Notes: generated by a model not told the origin, from the sequence alone. Shown: positions 1-6,744, counted from the stretch's first letter. The stretch is 6,833 nucleotides of DNA from CAZVIK01 sp964627045 (GCA_964627045.1 CAZVIK010000205.1:1-6833), one strand, 5' to 3'. Made by a program: numbers and translations.

Positions 1-72
1 CTGGGGCTGGTTTTGTCGATGTATCCGCGGTTCCTGCACTCGCTCCGGCGGGCGGCCGGGCCGCCGCTTTGA
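1..72 (+). CDS. C-terminal end of an upstream gene (partial), possibly NADH-quinone oxidoreductase subunit N
   Basis: Reading frame 1 is open from the first base to a TGA at 70-72 and gives a 23-residue tail, LGLVLSMYPRFLHSLRRAAG followed by PPL. It has a hydrophobic stretch, then a YP pair, then a short basic end, which is what the last transmembrane helix and cytoplasmic tail of a membrane protein would look like. The pattern (hydrophobic run, YP or WP, a few residues, Leu, then an Arg-containing tail) resembles the C-terminus of NuoN as I remember it, so complex I subunit N is a candidate. The match is far too short to be firm. It could be another polytopic membrane protein, or a chance open frame in GC-rich DNA. 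The stop lies just before a GC-rich hairpin, which fits a gene end. Confidence 0.4.
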   Translation: MGLVLSMYPRFLHSLRRAAGPPL

Positions 73-74
73 AA

Positions 75-116
75 GCCCCGCCGCGGCGCGGCTCGGTCGG
101 AGAGGCGCGGCGGGGC
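75..116 (+). terminator. GC-rich hairpin between the upstream gene and bamA (possible terminator)
   Basis: An 11-bp perfect inverted repeat pairs GCCCCGCCGCG (75-85) with CGCGGCGGGGC (106-116) around a 20-nt loop. It begins 3 nt after the stop codon of the upstream frame and lies upstream of the bamA promoter candidate, the right place to end an upstream transcript. No T-run follows the stem, so it is not a classic intrinsic terminator. It could be a transcript-stabilising 3' hairpin, or simply a by-product of the very GC-rich local sequence. Confidence 0.35.
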
Positions 117-126
117 GCGGCTCCAA

Positions 127-156
127 TTGTGGCGCCGCGGGCCTTCGCGATAGAAT
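127..156 (+). promoter_or_regulatory. Candidate sigma-70-type promoter for bamA
   Basis: A TAGAAT hexamer at 151-156 matches the -10 consensus at five of six positions. A weak -35-like TTGTGG (127-132) lies 18 nt upstream, matching only its TTG half. The expected transcription start would be near 163, leaving a leader of roughly 95 nt before the chosen bamA ATG. The AT-rich hexamer stands out in an otherwise GC-rich spacer. It is inferred from pattern alone. Confidence 0.4.
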
Positions 157-170
157 GTTGGTTTCGCGAT
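144..170 (+). repeat. 8-bp direct repeat TTCGCGAT overlapping the bamA -10 region
   Basis: TTCGCGAT occurs at 144-151 and again at 163-170, 19 bp apart start to start. The copies flank the TAGAAT -10 candidate: the first overlaps its first base and the second sits at the predicted transcription start. Each copy contains the palindrome TCGCGA. Two tandem sites so placed could be an operator for a regulator of bamA, but a chance repeat in GC-rich DNA cannot be excluded. Confidence 0.3.
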
Positions 171-241
171 CCGTGCAGCATTGGAAACCACCCGTGAAAC
201 TAGGGATGAGTGCGGTGCGTCTCCTGATAGGCGCAGAGTGG

Positions 242-248
242 AAAGGAA
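242..248 (+). promoter_or_regulatory. Ribosome binding site that supports the bamA ATG at 259
   Basis: The purine run AAAGGAA lies 10 nt upstream of the ATG at 259, a workable if slightly long Shine-Dalgarno spacing. It favours this ATG over the in-frame TTG at 181, which would add 26 charged, non-hydrophobic residues in front of a good signal peptide. Confidence 0.5.
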
Positions 249-258
249 CCAGGTCTTC

Positions 259-3246
259 ATGAGTTGCTTCAGGCTCGTCGGCCTGGGGGCATTGTTATGG
301 TGCGGATGCGCCGCCGCCTTCGCCCAGCAGTCGCGGCCGGCGCTGGGACAGAACCCCTTCGAGCCGGTCCGCCCGGCGGCCCCGGCCAAGGAGCAGCCCG
401 AGGCTCCTCCTCCGGCCGATCCCTCCCAGCCGCAATCTCCGTTCGAGTCGGCCCGGCCCCCGGCGCGGCCCGAGCCGGAAGCCGCGCGGCCGCCCGAGAC
501 TCCCTTCGAGCCGGCGGCGCCCGCTCCGGAGGTCCCGGCCATCGAGGGCGGAGACGTCATCGACTCGATCGAATTTCGCGGCGCGCGGCGCGTGCCGCAG
601 GACACCTTGCGCGCCATGATCTTCTCGCGGCGCGGCGATAAGATCGAACAGGAATCCCTGCGGCGCGATTTCATGGTCCTATGGAACACGGGCCGCTACG
701 ACGACATCCGCGTCGAGGTGGAGCAGGGCAAGAACGGTAAGATCCTCCGCTTCCTCCTGACCGAGCGCCAGGTGATCCGCTCGATCACCTATCCCGGCCT
801 GAAGTCGCTGACCACCTCGGAAGTGCTCGACCGGTTCAAGGAGCGCCGCGTCGGGCTTTCCATCGAGTCGGTCTACGATCCGGCGAAAGTGCAGCGGGCC
901 AAGGTCGTGCTCCAGGAGTATCTGGGAGAACGCGGCCGGCAGTTTGCCGAGATCACCCCGGAGATCCGGCAGCTTCCGCCGTCCTCCCTGGCCATCGCGT
1001 TCAACGTGAACGAAGGTCCCAAGGTCAAGGTCGGTGGCATCGACATCCGGAACAACAACGCCTTCAGCGACCGCGCTGTCATCCGCTCGATGCGGTTCCT
1101 GCGGCCGATCGGCATCCCACGTTCGCTGCTGTTTGAAAACCTGTTCCCGAAGTCGTTCGACTCCACCAAGCTGGAGATGGACATCGAGATGCTCCGCAAC
1201 TTCTACCAGGAGCGGGGCTTCTTCCAGGCGCGCGCGCTCGATTACAAAGTCGAGATCCGCGACACCGCGGGCGGGCGGTTTCGCATCCCGGGGCTTTATT
1301 CCAACGCCAAAGGAAAGCGAGCCTTCGTCAGCGTCGACGTGGAGGAAGGGCGCCGGTACGTTCTGAACAAGATCACCTACGTCGGCGTCAAGCAATTCCG
1401 GGCGACGGACTTCATTACCACCGACGTCTTCAAGATGAAGATCGGCGAATACTTCTCGACGGCCAAGCTCCGGAAGGGAATCGAGGACCTCCAGAAGATT
1501 TACGGCGGCTTCGGCTATATCGACTTCGTGCCGGAGCCCAACTTCGATTTCATCCCCAACACCAACAAGCTGGACATGACGCTGACCGTCGACGAAGGCA
1601 AGCAGTTTTTCGTCCGCCGGATCGACTTTTCGGGCAACACCACCACGCGCGACAAGGTCATCCGCCGCGAGTTGCTGCTCGACGAAGGCGACATGTACAG
1701 CACGCAGATGTGGGAGTTGAGCATCCTCCGCCTGAATCAACTCGGCTACTTCGAGGTGCTGAAAGAGAAGGAAGCGGCCGACATCAAACGCGACACCCGG
1801 AACAGCACGGTGGACATCACGCTCAAGGTCAAGGAGCGCGGGAAGAACTCGATTGGCCTTCAGGGCGGCGCTTCGGGAATCGCCGGCAGCTTTGTCGGAC
1901 TCAACTACTCCACCAACAACTTCCTCGGCCTCGGCGAGACGCTTAGCGTCGATACGCAGCTTGGAACCAGAATGACCAGCGCCACGCTGGGGTTCACCGA
2001 GCCATATCTGTTCGACCGCCCGATCAGCACCGGCTTCACGCTCTATTTCCAGCGGTATAGCTACAACCAGGGCCGCGAGGCCTCGATCCTCTCCGGGCGC
2101 AACCTCCTCGCTCTCTACGACGCGTTGGGAAGCCAGAACCTGCTCAACTACGTCTCCAACGGCCGGGGTTTCACCGTCTTCGTCAGCTATCCGTTGAGGC
2201 GCGCTTTTGCGCGGCTGGGGCTGACCTACGGCTACGACATCTCGAACATCAGCGTCCTGACGACAGCCGCCAAGAACTACTTCAACTATCTGAACTTCCT
2301 GCAAGTCGTCGATGGCCCGAATTCGCTGAACGGCATCCGGACCAGCAAGGTGGTTCCCTCCTATACCTACAACACGGTCGACCATCCGATCACGCCCAGC
2401 CGCGGCCGTAGCCTCTTCATCTCGACCGAGTTCGCCGGCGGTCCGCTTGGCGGGAACGTGAACTCCCTGCGTCCGACCATCAGCGCCACCTATTTCCGCG
2501 CGGGGCTGTTCAAGGGACACGTCATCGGCATGCGCGCGCTGGCCTCCACCCTCACCGGCTACGGCGGAAAGCGCGCCGCGCCCTACAGCCGGTTCTTTAT
2601 GGGGGGCGAACAGGATGTCCGCGGGTTTGAGCCCTACACGGTCAGCCCGGTCATTTACGTGCCGAGCAGCGCCACCATCAACGTGCTGAACAACGACGGC
2701 TCGATTCGCACGCAACGGGGTTTCGACGACGACGGCAACGTGGTTTTCAAGCCGGTGACGCAATCCATCCCGACTTACCAGATCACCACCGCCGGCGGCG
2801 ACACGCAGTTGCTCTACAACTTCGAGTACCGGATTCCGATCGCGGGCCCGGTGACGCTGGCGGCGTTCTTCGATGCCGGAGCGAACAAGATCCTGTGGCC
2901 CGGACAACTCACCATCGCCAGCAGCCGGATCAAGGACTTGAATGAGATTTTCCCGCAGGCTGGTTTTACCGGGCGCGCCATTATCGCTCCGGGAACTCAG
3001 AAGATGCGAACCTCCACCGGCCTCGAGTTTCAGGTGATGATGCCGGTGGTCAACGCTCCTTTCCGGTTGTATGTCGCCTACAACCCGACGGTTCTTGGCC
3101 GGAACCTGCAACCGCCGGTGGTGGCCGACCGGTCCTATTTCCCGAACCTGGCGACCTTCTACAGCGCGCTCGCCAGCACCGGATCGTCGATCGGCTGGTA
3201 CGAAAAGAAAACGATGATCCGCTTCACCATCGGCCGGACGTTCTGA
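259..3246 (+). CDS. bamA: BamA, outer membrane protein assembly factor (Omp85 family)
   Basis: This is the central subunit of the BAM complex, which folds and inserts beta-barrel proteins into the outer membrane. From the ATG at 259 it is 995 residues, longer than the roughly 810-residue E. coli precursor. The order is: signal peptide 1-22 (cleavage after A20-F21-A22); Pro/Ala/Glu-rich linker about 23-98 with three PFE repeats; POTRA1 about 100-171, POTRA2 172-253, POTRA3 255-364 (enlarged), POTRA4 365-447 and POTRA5 448-528; then the barrel to 995. The barrel carries the family VRGF motif at 787-790 and ends with Phe in a typical beta-signal (RFTIGRTF). About 45 extra residues lie between VRGF and the next recognisable strand (YNFEYRIPI). 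I chose ATG 259 because the signal peptide starts there; a frame open from TTG 181 would prepend a non-signal sequence. No strict lipobox precedes C15 or C17. A skp-type gene follows 55 nt downstream. TamA is unlikely given five POTRA domains. Confidence 0.95.
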   Translation: MSCFRLVGLGALLWCGCAAAFAQQSRPALGQNPFEPVRPAAPAKEQPEAPPPADPSQPQSPFESARPPARPEPEAARPPETPFEPAAPAPEVPAIEGGDVIDSIEFRGARRVPQDTLRAMIFSRRGDKIEQESLRRDFMVLWNTGRYDDIRVEVEQGKNGKILRFLLTERQVIRSITYPGLKSLTTSEVLDRFKERRVGLSIESVYDPAKVQRAKVVLQEYLGERGRQFAEITPEIRQLPPSSLAIAFNVNEGPKVKVGGIDIRNNNAFSDRAVIRSMRFLRPIGIPRSLLFENLFPKSFDSTKLEMDIEMLRNFYQERGFFQARALDYKVEIRDTAGGRFRIPGLYSNAKGKRAFVSVDVEEGRRYVLNKITYVGVKQFRATDFITTDVFKMKIGEYFSTAKLRKGIEDLQKIYGGFGYIDFVPEPNFDFIPNTNKLDMTLTVDEGKQFFVRRIDFSGNTTTRDKVIRRELLLDEGDMYSTQMWELSILRLNQLGYFEVLKEKEAADIKRDTRNSTVDITLKVKERGKNSIGLQGGASGIAGSFVGLNYSTNNFLGLGETLSVDTQLGTRMTSATLGFTEPYLFDRPISTGFTLYFQRYSYNQGREASILSGRNLLALYDALGSQNLLNYVSNGRGFTVFVSYPLRRAFARLGLTYGYDISNISVLTTAAKNYFNYLNFLQVVDGPNSLNGIRTSKVVPSYTYNTVDHPITPSRGRSLFISTEFAGGPLGGNVNSLRPTISATYFRAGLFKGHVIGMRALASTLTGYGGKRAAPYSRFFMGGEQDVRGFEPYTVSPVIYVPSSATINVLNNDGSIRTQRGFDDDGNVVFKPVTQSIPTYQITTAGGDTQLLYNFEYRIPIAGPVTLAAFFDAGANKILWPGQLTIASSRIKDLNEIFPQAGFTGRAIIAPGTQKMRTSTGLEFQVMMPVVNAPFRLYVAYNPTVLGRNLQPPVVADRSYFPNLATFYSALASTGSSIGWYEKKTMIRFTIGRTF
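349..543 (+). repeat. Proline-rich linker with three degenerate PFE repeats in BamA
   Basis: Inside bamA, residues 31-95 contain three related units: QNPFEPVRPAAP (31-42), QSPFESARPPARP (59-71) and ETPFEPAAPAP (80-90). The core Phe residues are F34, F62 and F83. At DNA level each core reads CC(C/G)TTCGAG(C/T)CGG. The segment is almost free of hydrophobic residues other than these Phe and is probably disordered. It lies between the signal peptide and POTRA1, so it would sit in the periplasm. Its function is unknown; a flexible spacer or a docking site for a partner is possible. Confidence 0.75.
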
Positions 3247-3267
3247 CGAAGGCGGCCCATCCAGTTG

Positions 3268-3276
3268 TGCTATCAT
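3268..3276 (+). promoter_or_regulatory. Extended -10-like element upstream of skp
   Basis: TGCTATCAT in the 55-nt bamA-skp gap matches the extended -10 pattern TGn followed by a hexamer (TATCAT at 3271-3276, five of six matches to TATAAT). No good -35 is visible, as expected for extended -10 promoters. It would start transcription near 3283, giving a short leader of about 20 nt that still includes the skp ribosome binding site. If used, skp and perhaps the lut genes get a promoter separate from that of bamA. Confidence 0.4.
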
Positions 3277-3289
3277 CTAAACTCGTTTC

Positions 3290-3294
3290 AGGAG
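3290..3294 (+). promoter_or_regulatory. Shine-Dalgarno site deciding the GTG start of skp
   Basis: AGGAG lies 7 nt upstream of the GTG at 3302. This near-ideal spacing supports the GTG start, which immediately opens a good signal peptide (MNRTILVSICLVLGFALTLT). Confidence 0.7.
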
Positions 3295-3301
3295 TGCCTC
3301 A

Positions 3302-3907
3302 GTGAACAGGACAATTCTCGTCTCGATCTGTCTCGTGTTGGGCTTCGCGCTCACGCTTACCGCCCAGTCGTCCTCTCAGCCGTCCAAGGTTGGGATCATC
3401 AATATCCAGCAGGCGATTGCCGGTACGCAGGAGGGCCAGAAGGCCGCCACGGAGCTCCAGCAGCGCTATGAACCCAAGCGGCTGGAACTCGAAAAGAAGC
3501 AGGCCGAGATACAGGCCTTGCGCGACCAGTTGAGCCGCGGCAGCAACACCATGAGCGACGAGGCCAAGCGCACGCTCACCAACGACATCGACGCCAAGAC
3601 CAAGGCTTGGAACCGCGACACCGAAGACGCCTCGGCCGACTTTCAGACCGACCAGGACCGGATCCTCTCGGGCTTCTTCGAGAAGATGCAGGTGGTCATC
3701 GACAAGTACGCGCGCGACAACGGCTACACGCTGATTCTCGACATCAGTTCGCAAGCCTCGCCGGTGATCTACGCGACGCTGTCGGCCGACATCACCAACG
3801 ACATCATCGCGCTGTACGACAAGAACTCTCCGGCGGCGGCCTCGCCGGCCAAGCCCGCGGCGGCTCCGGCGGCGAAACCCCCGGCCGCGGCGCCCGCTAA
3901 GAAGTAG
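3302..3907 (+). CDS. skp: Skp/OmpH family periplasmic chaperone
   Basis: Skp-type chaperones are trimers that hold unfolded outer-membrane proteins between coiled-coil arms in the periplasm and deliver them to BAM. This protein has 201 residues from a GTG start with a strong AGGAG site. It shows a signal peptide about 1-21 (cleavage probably after A21), the family's first strand KVGIINIQQAI at 29-39, a charged heptad-like coiled coil about 45-135 (RLELEKKQAEIQALRDQL and following), and a closing body segment with GYTLILDIS and the helix ADITNDIIALYDK. Residues 175-201 form a Pro/Ala/Lys tail absent from the shorter E. coli Skp (161 residues). Placement after bamA matches the common bamA-skp order in Gram-negative bacteria and supports the call. 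Individual sequence identity in this family is low, so the assignment rests on architecture and context. Confidence 0.88.
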   Translation: MNRTILVSICLVLGFALTLTAQSSSQPSKVGIINIQQAIAGTQEGQKAATELQQRYEPKRLELEKKQAEIQALRDQLSRGSNTMSDEAKRTLTNDIDAKTKAWNRDTEDASADFQTDQDRILSGFFEKMQVVIDKYARDNGYTLILDISSQASPVIYATLSADITNDIIALYDKNSPAAASPAKPAAAPAAKPPAAAPAKK

Positions 3908-3931
3908 CGGCGGCGGGCCTCCCGTACTGCG

Positions 3932-4657
3932 ATGGGCAAGCGCGTCTCGCTTTTCGTCACCTGCATCGTGGACCAGTTGTATCCCGAGGTGGGGCTCGCT
4001 GCGGCGGACGTGCTGGAGCGCCTCGGCTACGCCGTCGATTTTCCGGAAGACCAGACCTGTTGCGGCCAGCCGGCTTTCAACTCCGGCCACCGCCGGGAAG
4101 CCCGTGAGGTCGCCTGCCGGTGCCTGGACGTGCTGCGCGGCGCCGAACAGATCGTGGTTCCATCCGGCTCCTGCGCCTCGATGATCGCGCGGCACTACGA
4201 GGAGTTGTTCGCCAAGGACCCGGCCCGGCTGGAGGAGACGCGCCGCCTGTCGGAGCGCGTGTGGGAGTTCAGCAAGTTCCTTCTGGAAGTGGCCGGCGTC
4301 GAGGATCTGGGTGCGCGCTACGACGGCGTGGTTACCTTTCACGACAGTTGCCACGGCCTCCGGGAACTGGGGATCAAGGAAGGACCTCGCCGCCTGCTGT
4401 CCCACGTCGAGGGACTCACCCTGCACGAGATGGACGCCGCCGAGGAGTGCTGCGGATTCGGCGGCACATTTTCCGTAAAGTTCCCCGACGTGTCCGGCGC
4501 CATGTCGCGCACCAAGATCGATTCCATCCTCAAGACCGGCGCCGGCGCCGTGGTCGGGGTGGACGCCAGTTGCCTGCTGCAACTGCGCGGCGTAATGTCC
4601 CGTATGGGTCTGCCGGTGAAGACACTGCATCTGGCGCAGGTGCTGGCCTCGCGCTGA
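3932..4657 (+). CDS. lutA: LutA/LldE, (Fe-S)-binding subunit of the L-lactate dehydrogenase complex
   Basis: LutA works with LutB and LutC in the cytoplasm to oxidise L-lactate to pyruvate, allowing growth on lactate. The 241-residue protein has the two CCG (cysteine-rich) domains also found in HdrB-type and glycolate oxidase subunits. The first has C11, the C43-C44-G pair in DQTCCGQPAFNSG, and C81 in PSGSC. The second has C140 in HDSCHG, the C173-C174-G pair in EECCGFGG, and C214 in DASC. All eight cysteines expected to bind Fe-S clusters are present, and the length is typical. The ATG follows the skp stop by 24 nt, without an obvious Shine-Dalgarno or promoter, so translation may be weak or depend on read-through. 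lutB follows after 9 nt. GlpC or GlcF are less likely: both carry N-terminal ferredoxin motifs, absent here. Confidence 0.93.
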   Translation: MGKRVSLFVTCIVDQLYPEVGLAAADVLERLGYAVDFPEDQTCCGQPAFNSGHRREAREVACRCLDVLRGAEQIVVPSGSCASMIARHYEELFAKDPARLEETRRLSERVWEFSKFLLEVAGVEDLGARYDGVVTFHDSCHGLRELGIKEGPRRLLSHVEGLTLHEMDAAEECCGFGGTFSVKFPDVSGAMSRTKIDSILKTGAGAVVGVDASCLLQLRGVMSRMGLPVKTLHLAQVLASR

Positions 4658-4666
4658 GATTCCGCC

Positions 4667-6100
4667 ATGCCGACCGCACCCCACGATCTGTTCCGAACCA
4701 CGCTGGCCGACGCCGGGCTTCAGGAGGCCATCTACTCCTCCACCGGCCGCCTGATGGACAAGCGCCGGAACACCGTCAAGCCGGAAGCGCTCCCCGATTA
4801 TCAGGAACTGCGGGACCAGGCGCAGGCCCTGAAGCGTCATACCATCGGGAACCTGGACCATTACCTCGAGGTTTTCGAGACCGCCGTCGCGGCTCGCGGC
4901 GGCAAGGTGGTCTGGTGCAAGGACGCGGGCGAGGCTGTGGAGTTCATCGCTCGTCTGGCAAAGGAAAAGGGCGCACGTTTGCTCGCGAAGGTCAAGTCGA
5001 TGACCACCGAGGAGATCGAGTTGAACGATCACCTCGAGAAGCACGGCTTGGAGGCTGTCGAGAGCGACCTCGGCGAATTCATCGTCCAGTTGGCGCATTC
5101 GCGTCCGTACCATATCGTCGCGCCGGCCCTGAACCTGACCCGGTACGATGTGGCGGATCTGTTCACCCGCACGCTCGGCGTTGAGCGCGAAGTCGTCCCC
5201 GAGAAGCAGACCCTGATCGCGCGGCGCGTCTTGCGGGAGAAGTTCCTGGCGGCGGACATCGGGCTGTCGGGCGCGAATTTCCTCATCGCCGATTCGGGCG
5301 CCGTCGTCCTGGTCACCAATGAAGGCAACGGGCGCATGTGCACCACGCTGCCCAAGGTGCATGTGGCCATCGCCGGCATCGAAAAGCTGATCCCGCGCGC
5401 GCAGGACCTGGCCGTGTTCCTGAAGCTGCTCGGCCGCAGCGCCACTGGACAGGCGCTCACCGTGTACACCTCATTTCTAAACGGCGGAAGGCGCGCGGGC
5501 GAGATCGACGGCCCCGAAGAGTTCTACGTCGTTCTCCTGGACAACGGCCGCACGCGGCTGCTCGCGGACCGCGAGAAGCGCCAGTCGCTTTATTGCATCC
5601 GTTGCGGCGCCTGCCTGAACCACTGCCCCGTGTACCGCAAGATCGGCGGGCACAATTACCCGTGGGTGTATTCCGGGCCCATCGGCAAGGTGATCAGCCC
5701 GCAGTACCGCGGCCTGGGCGAGGACCCCTGGCTTCCGTTCGCCTCCAGCCTGTGCGGGGTGTGCGCCGAGGTGTGCCCGGTCAAAATCGAACTGCCCAAG
5801 CTGTTGCTTTCGCTTCGCAGCGAGGTGGTGAAGCACACCGCGAAGGATCGCGAGTCGAGGATGGAACGGCTGGGGTTCCGCGCCTGGGCTTGGCTCATGC
5901 GGCACCCCAAACTTTACGAACTGGCCGGAATGATGGCTTCGGCGGTGGTCAGTAGCGAAGACGGCTCGTGGCTTCGCCGGATTCCTTTTGTCCCGAATAT
6001 CGGGCCGCTCAAAGCGTGGTCGAGCCAGCGCGATATCCCGCCGCTGCCTGCCCGGAGCTTCCGGCGGATCTGGCGTGACCGCCGGGCGGGGGGACGTTAG
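4667..6100 (+). CDS. lutB: LutB/LldF, iron-sulfur subunit of the L-lactate dehydrogenase complex
   Basis: LutB is the large, ferredoxin-like subunit of the LutABC lactate-oxidising complex. The 477-residue protein has the usual family length. An N-terminal LUD (lactate utilisation) domain spans about 70-300 and includes GLSGANFLIADSGAVV at 199-214. Then come two [4Fe-4S] motifs: C310-x2-C313-x2-C316-x3-C320-P and C363-x2-C366-x3-C370-P, separated by the family segment GGHNYPWVYSGPIGKV. The second motif shows three cysteines, which as I recall is usual for this family. A basic C-terminal tail follows, with WRRI-like features that may aid contacts within the complex. The start ATG lies 9 nt after the lutA stop with little Shine-Dalgarno signal, suggesting translational coupling. 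lutC begins 2 nt after the stop. No truncation is seen. Confidence 0.95.
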   Translation: MPTAPHDLFRTTLADAGLQEAIYSSTGRLMDKRRNTVKPEALPDYQELRDQAQALKRHTIGNLDHYLEVFETAVAARGGKVVWCKDAGEAVEFIARLAKEKGARLLAKVKSMTTEEIELNDHLEKHGLEAVESDLGEFIVQLAHSRPYHIVAPALNLTRYDVADLFTRTLGVEREVVPEKQTLIARRVLREKFLAADIGLSGANFLIADSGAVVLVTNEGNGRMCTTLPKVHVAIAGIEKLIPRAQDLAVFLKLLGRSATGQALTVYTSFLNGGRRAGEIDGPEEFYVVLLDNGRTRLLADREKRQSLYCIRCGACLNHCPVYRKIGGHNYPWVYSGPIGKVISPQYRGLGEDPWLPFASSLCGVCAEVCPVKIELPKLLLSLRSEVVKHTAKDRESRMERLGFRAWAWLMRHPKLYELAGMMASAVVSSEDGSWLRRIPFVPNIGPLKAWSSQRDIPPLPARSFRRIWRDRRAGGR

Positions 6101-6102
6101 CC

Positions 6103-6735
6103 ATGTCGCGCGACCACATCCTCCACAAGGTGCGCACGGCGCTTGGACGCAGTGCGGGGCAGGCTCCGCCGCCGCCGCCCGAAGTTCGCCTTCGCGTGCC
6201 GGAGATGGACCTGGCGGCCCGGCTCCAGCATTTCCGGACGGCGTTGGAGGCGTTGGGTGGCACTTTCTTTGTCGCCGCTTCCGCCGAAGACGCACGCGCC
6301 CGGGTGGAAACGCTCATCGACGGAAAGTCCGCTGTCGCCTCGAATGCGGAGTTTCTCAAGGACTGCGGCATTTCGACCCTGGCTGGCGTTCAGACAGGAT
6401 TCCGCGAGGAGCCGGAACTGCGCCGCGTCTGCGCCACCGTGGATGTGGGAATTTCCAGCGCCAGTTACGGGCTGGCCGATACCGGTTCGCTCGTCATGTT
6501 CGCCTCGGGCGAGGAAGCGCGCATGATCTCGCTGCTTCCGCCCGCGCACATCGCCGTGTTGCCGAAGGAACGGATCTTGACCGGCCTCGACGAGTTGTTC
6601 CGCGATCATCCGCTTCCCGGCTCCGCGACCTCGTCCCTGGTGCTGATCACCGGGCCGAGCCGTACGGCCGATATCGAGCAAATCCTCATCCGCGGCGTAC
6701 ACGGCCCCGGGGAATTGCACGTCATAGTCGTTTAG
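6103..6735 (+). CDS. lutC: LutC/LldG, LUD-domain subunit of the L-lactate dehydrogenase complex
   Basis: LutC is the third subunit required for L-lactate oxidation by the LutABC system; its exact biochemical role is less clear than that of the Fe-S subunits. The 210-residue protein has a short N-terminal helix (MSRDHILHKVRTALGR), a six-proline run at about 22-27, and one LUD domain with the family signatures GISSASYGLADTG at 116-128, LLPPAHIAVLP at 144-154 and ITGPSRTADIE at 182-192, then RGVHGPGELH at 197-206. It contains no Fe-S cysteine motif, as expected. The ATG lies 2 nt after the lutB stop, and a G-rich run (6088-6094, GGGGGGA) 8 nt upstream can serve as the ribosome site, inside the end of lutB. 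Its domain is homologous to the N-terminal half of LutB (compare GLSGANFLIADSG). It is complete. Confidence 0.94.
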   Translation: MSRDHILHKVRTALGRSAGQAPPPPPEVRLRVPEMDLAARLQHFRTALEALGGTFFVAASAEDARARVETLIDGKSAVASNAEFLKDCGISTLAGVQTGFREEPELRRVCATVDVGISSASYGLADTGSLVMFASGEEARMISLLPPAHIAVLPKERILTGLDELFRDHPLPGSATSSLVLITGPSRTADIEQILIRGVHGPGELHVIVV

Positions 6736-6744
6736 GATAGAAAT

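Noticed and set aside
292..312. Possible lipoprotein signal in BamA around C15 and C17
   Set aside because: Residues before these cysteines (LLW and WCG) do not fit the lipobox, and a clean AFA signal peptidase I site follows at 20-22.
679..3276. Long minus-strand open frame of 865 codons opposite bamA
   Set aside because: It mirrors a strongly supported BamA gene codon for codon, has low-complexity Arg/Asp/Glu/Val-rich translation with no recognisable domain, and is a normal by-product of high third-position GC.
4537..4550. 14-bp perfect palindrome CGGCGCCGGCGCCG inside lutA
   Set aside because: It arises from alternating GGC/GCC codons for a Gly-Ala-Gly-Ala stretch; a regulatory role is not needed to explain it.
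4120..5184. Plus-strand frame of 354 codons overlapping lutA and lutB
   Set aside because: It is an out-of-frame shadow rich in Arg, Gly and Pro, while both overlapped frames carry intact family motifs.
3299..5362. Long minus-strand open frame of 687 codons opposite skp, lutA and lutB
   Set aside because: It spans three well-supported plus-strand genes and their gaps; the translation is compositionally biased with no family motif.
6715..6743. TTGCAC and TAGAAA separated by 17 nt before the last gene, promoter-like
   Set aside because: Transcription would start near or after the ATG at 6745 and exclude the ribosome site; hexamer matches are weak, and the 9-nt gap favours read-through from lutC.
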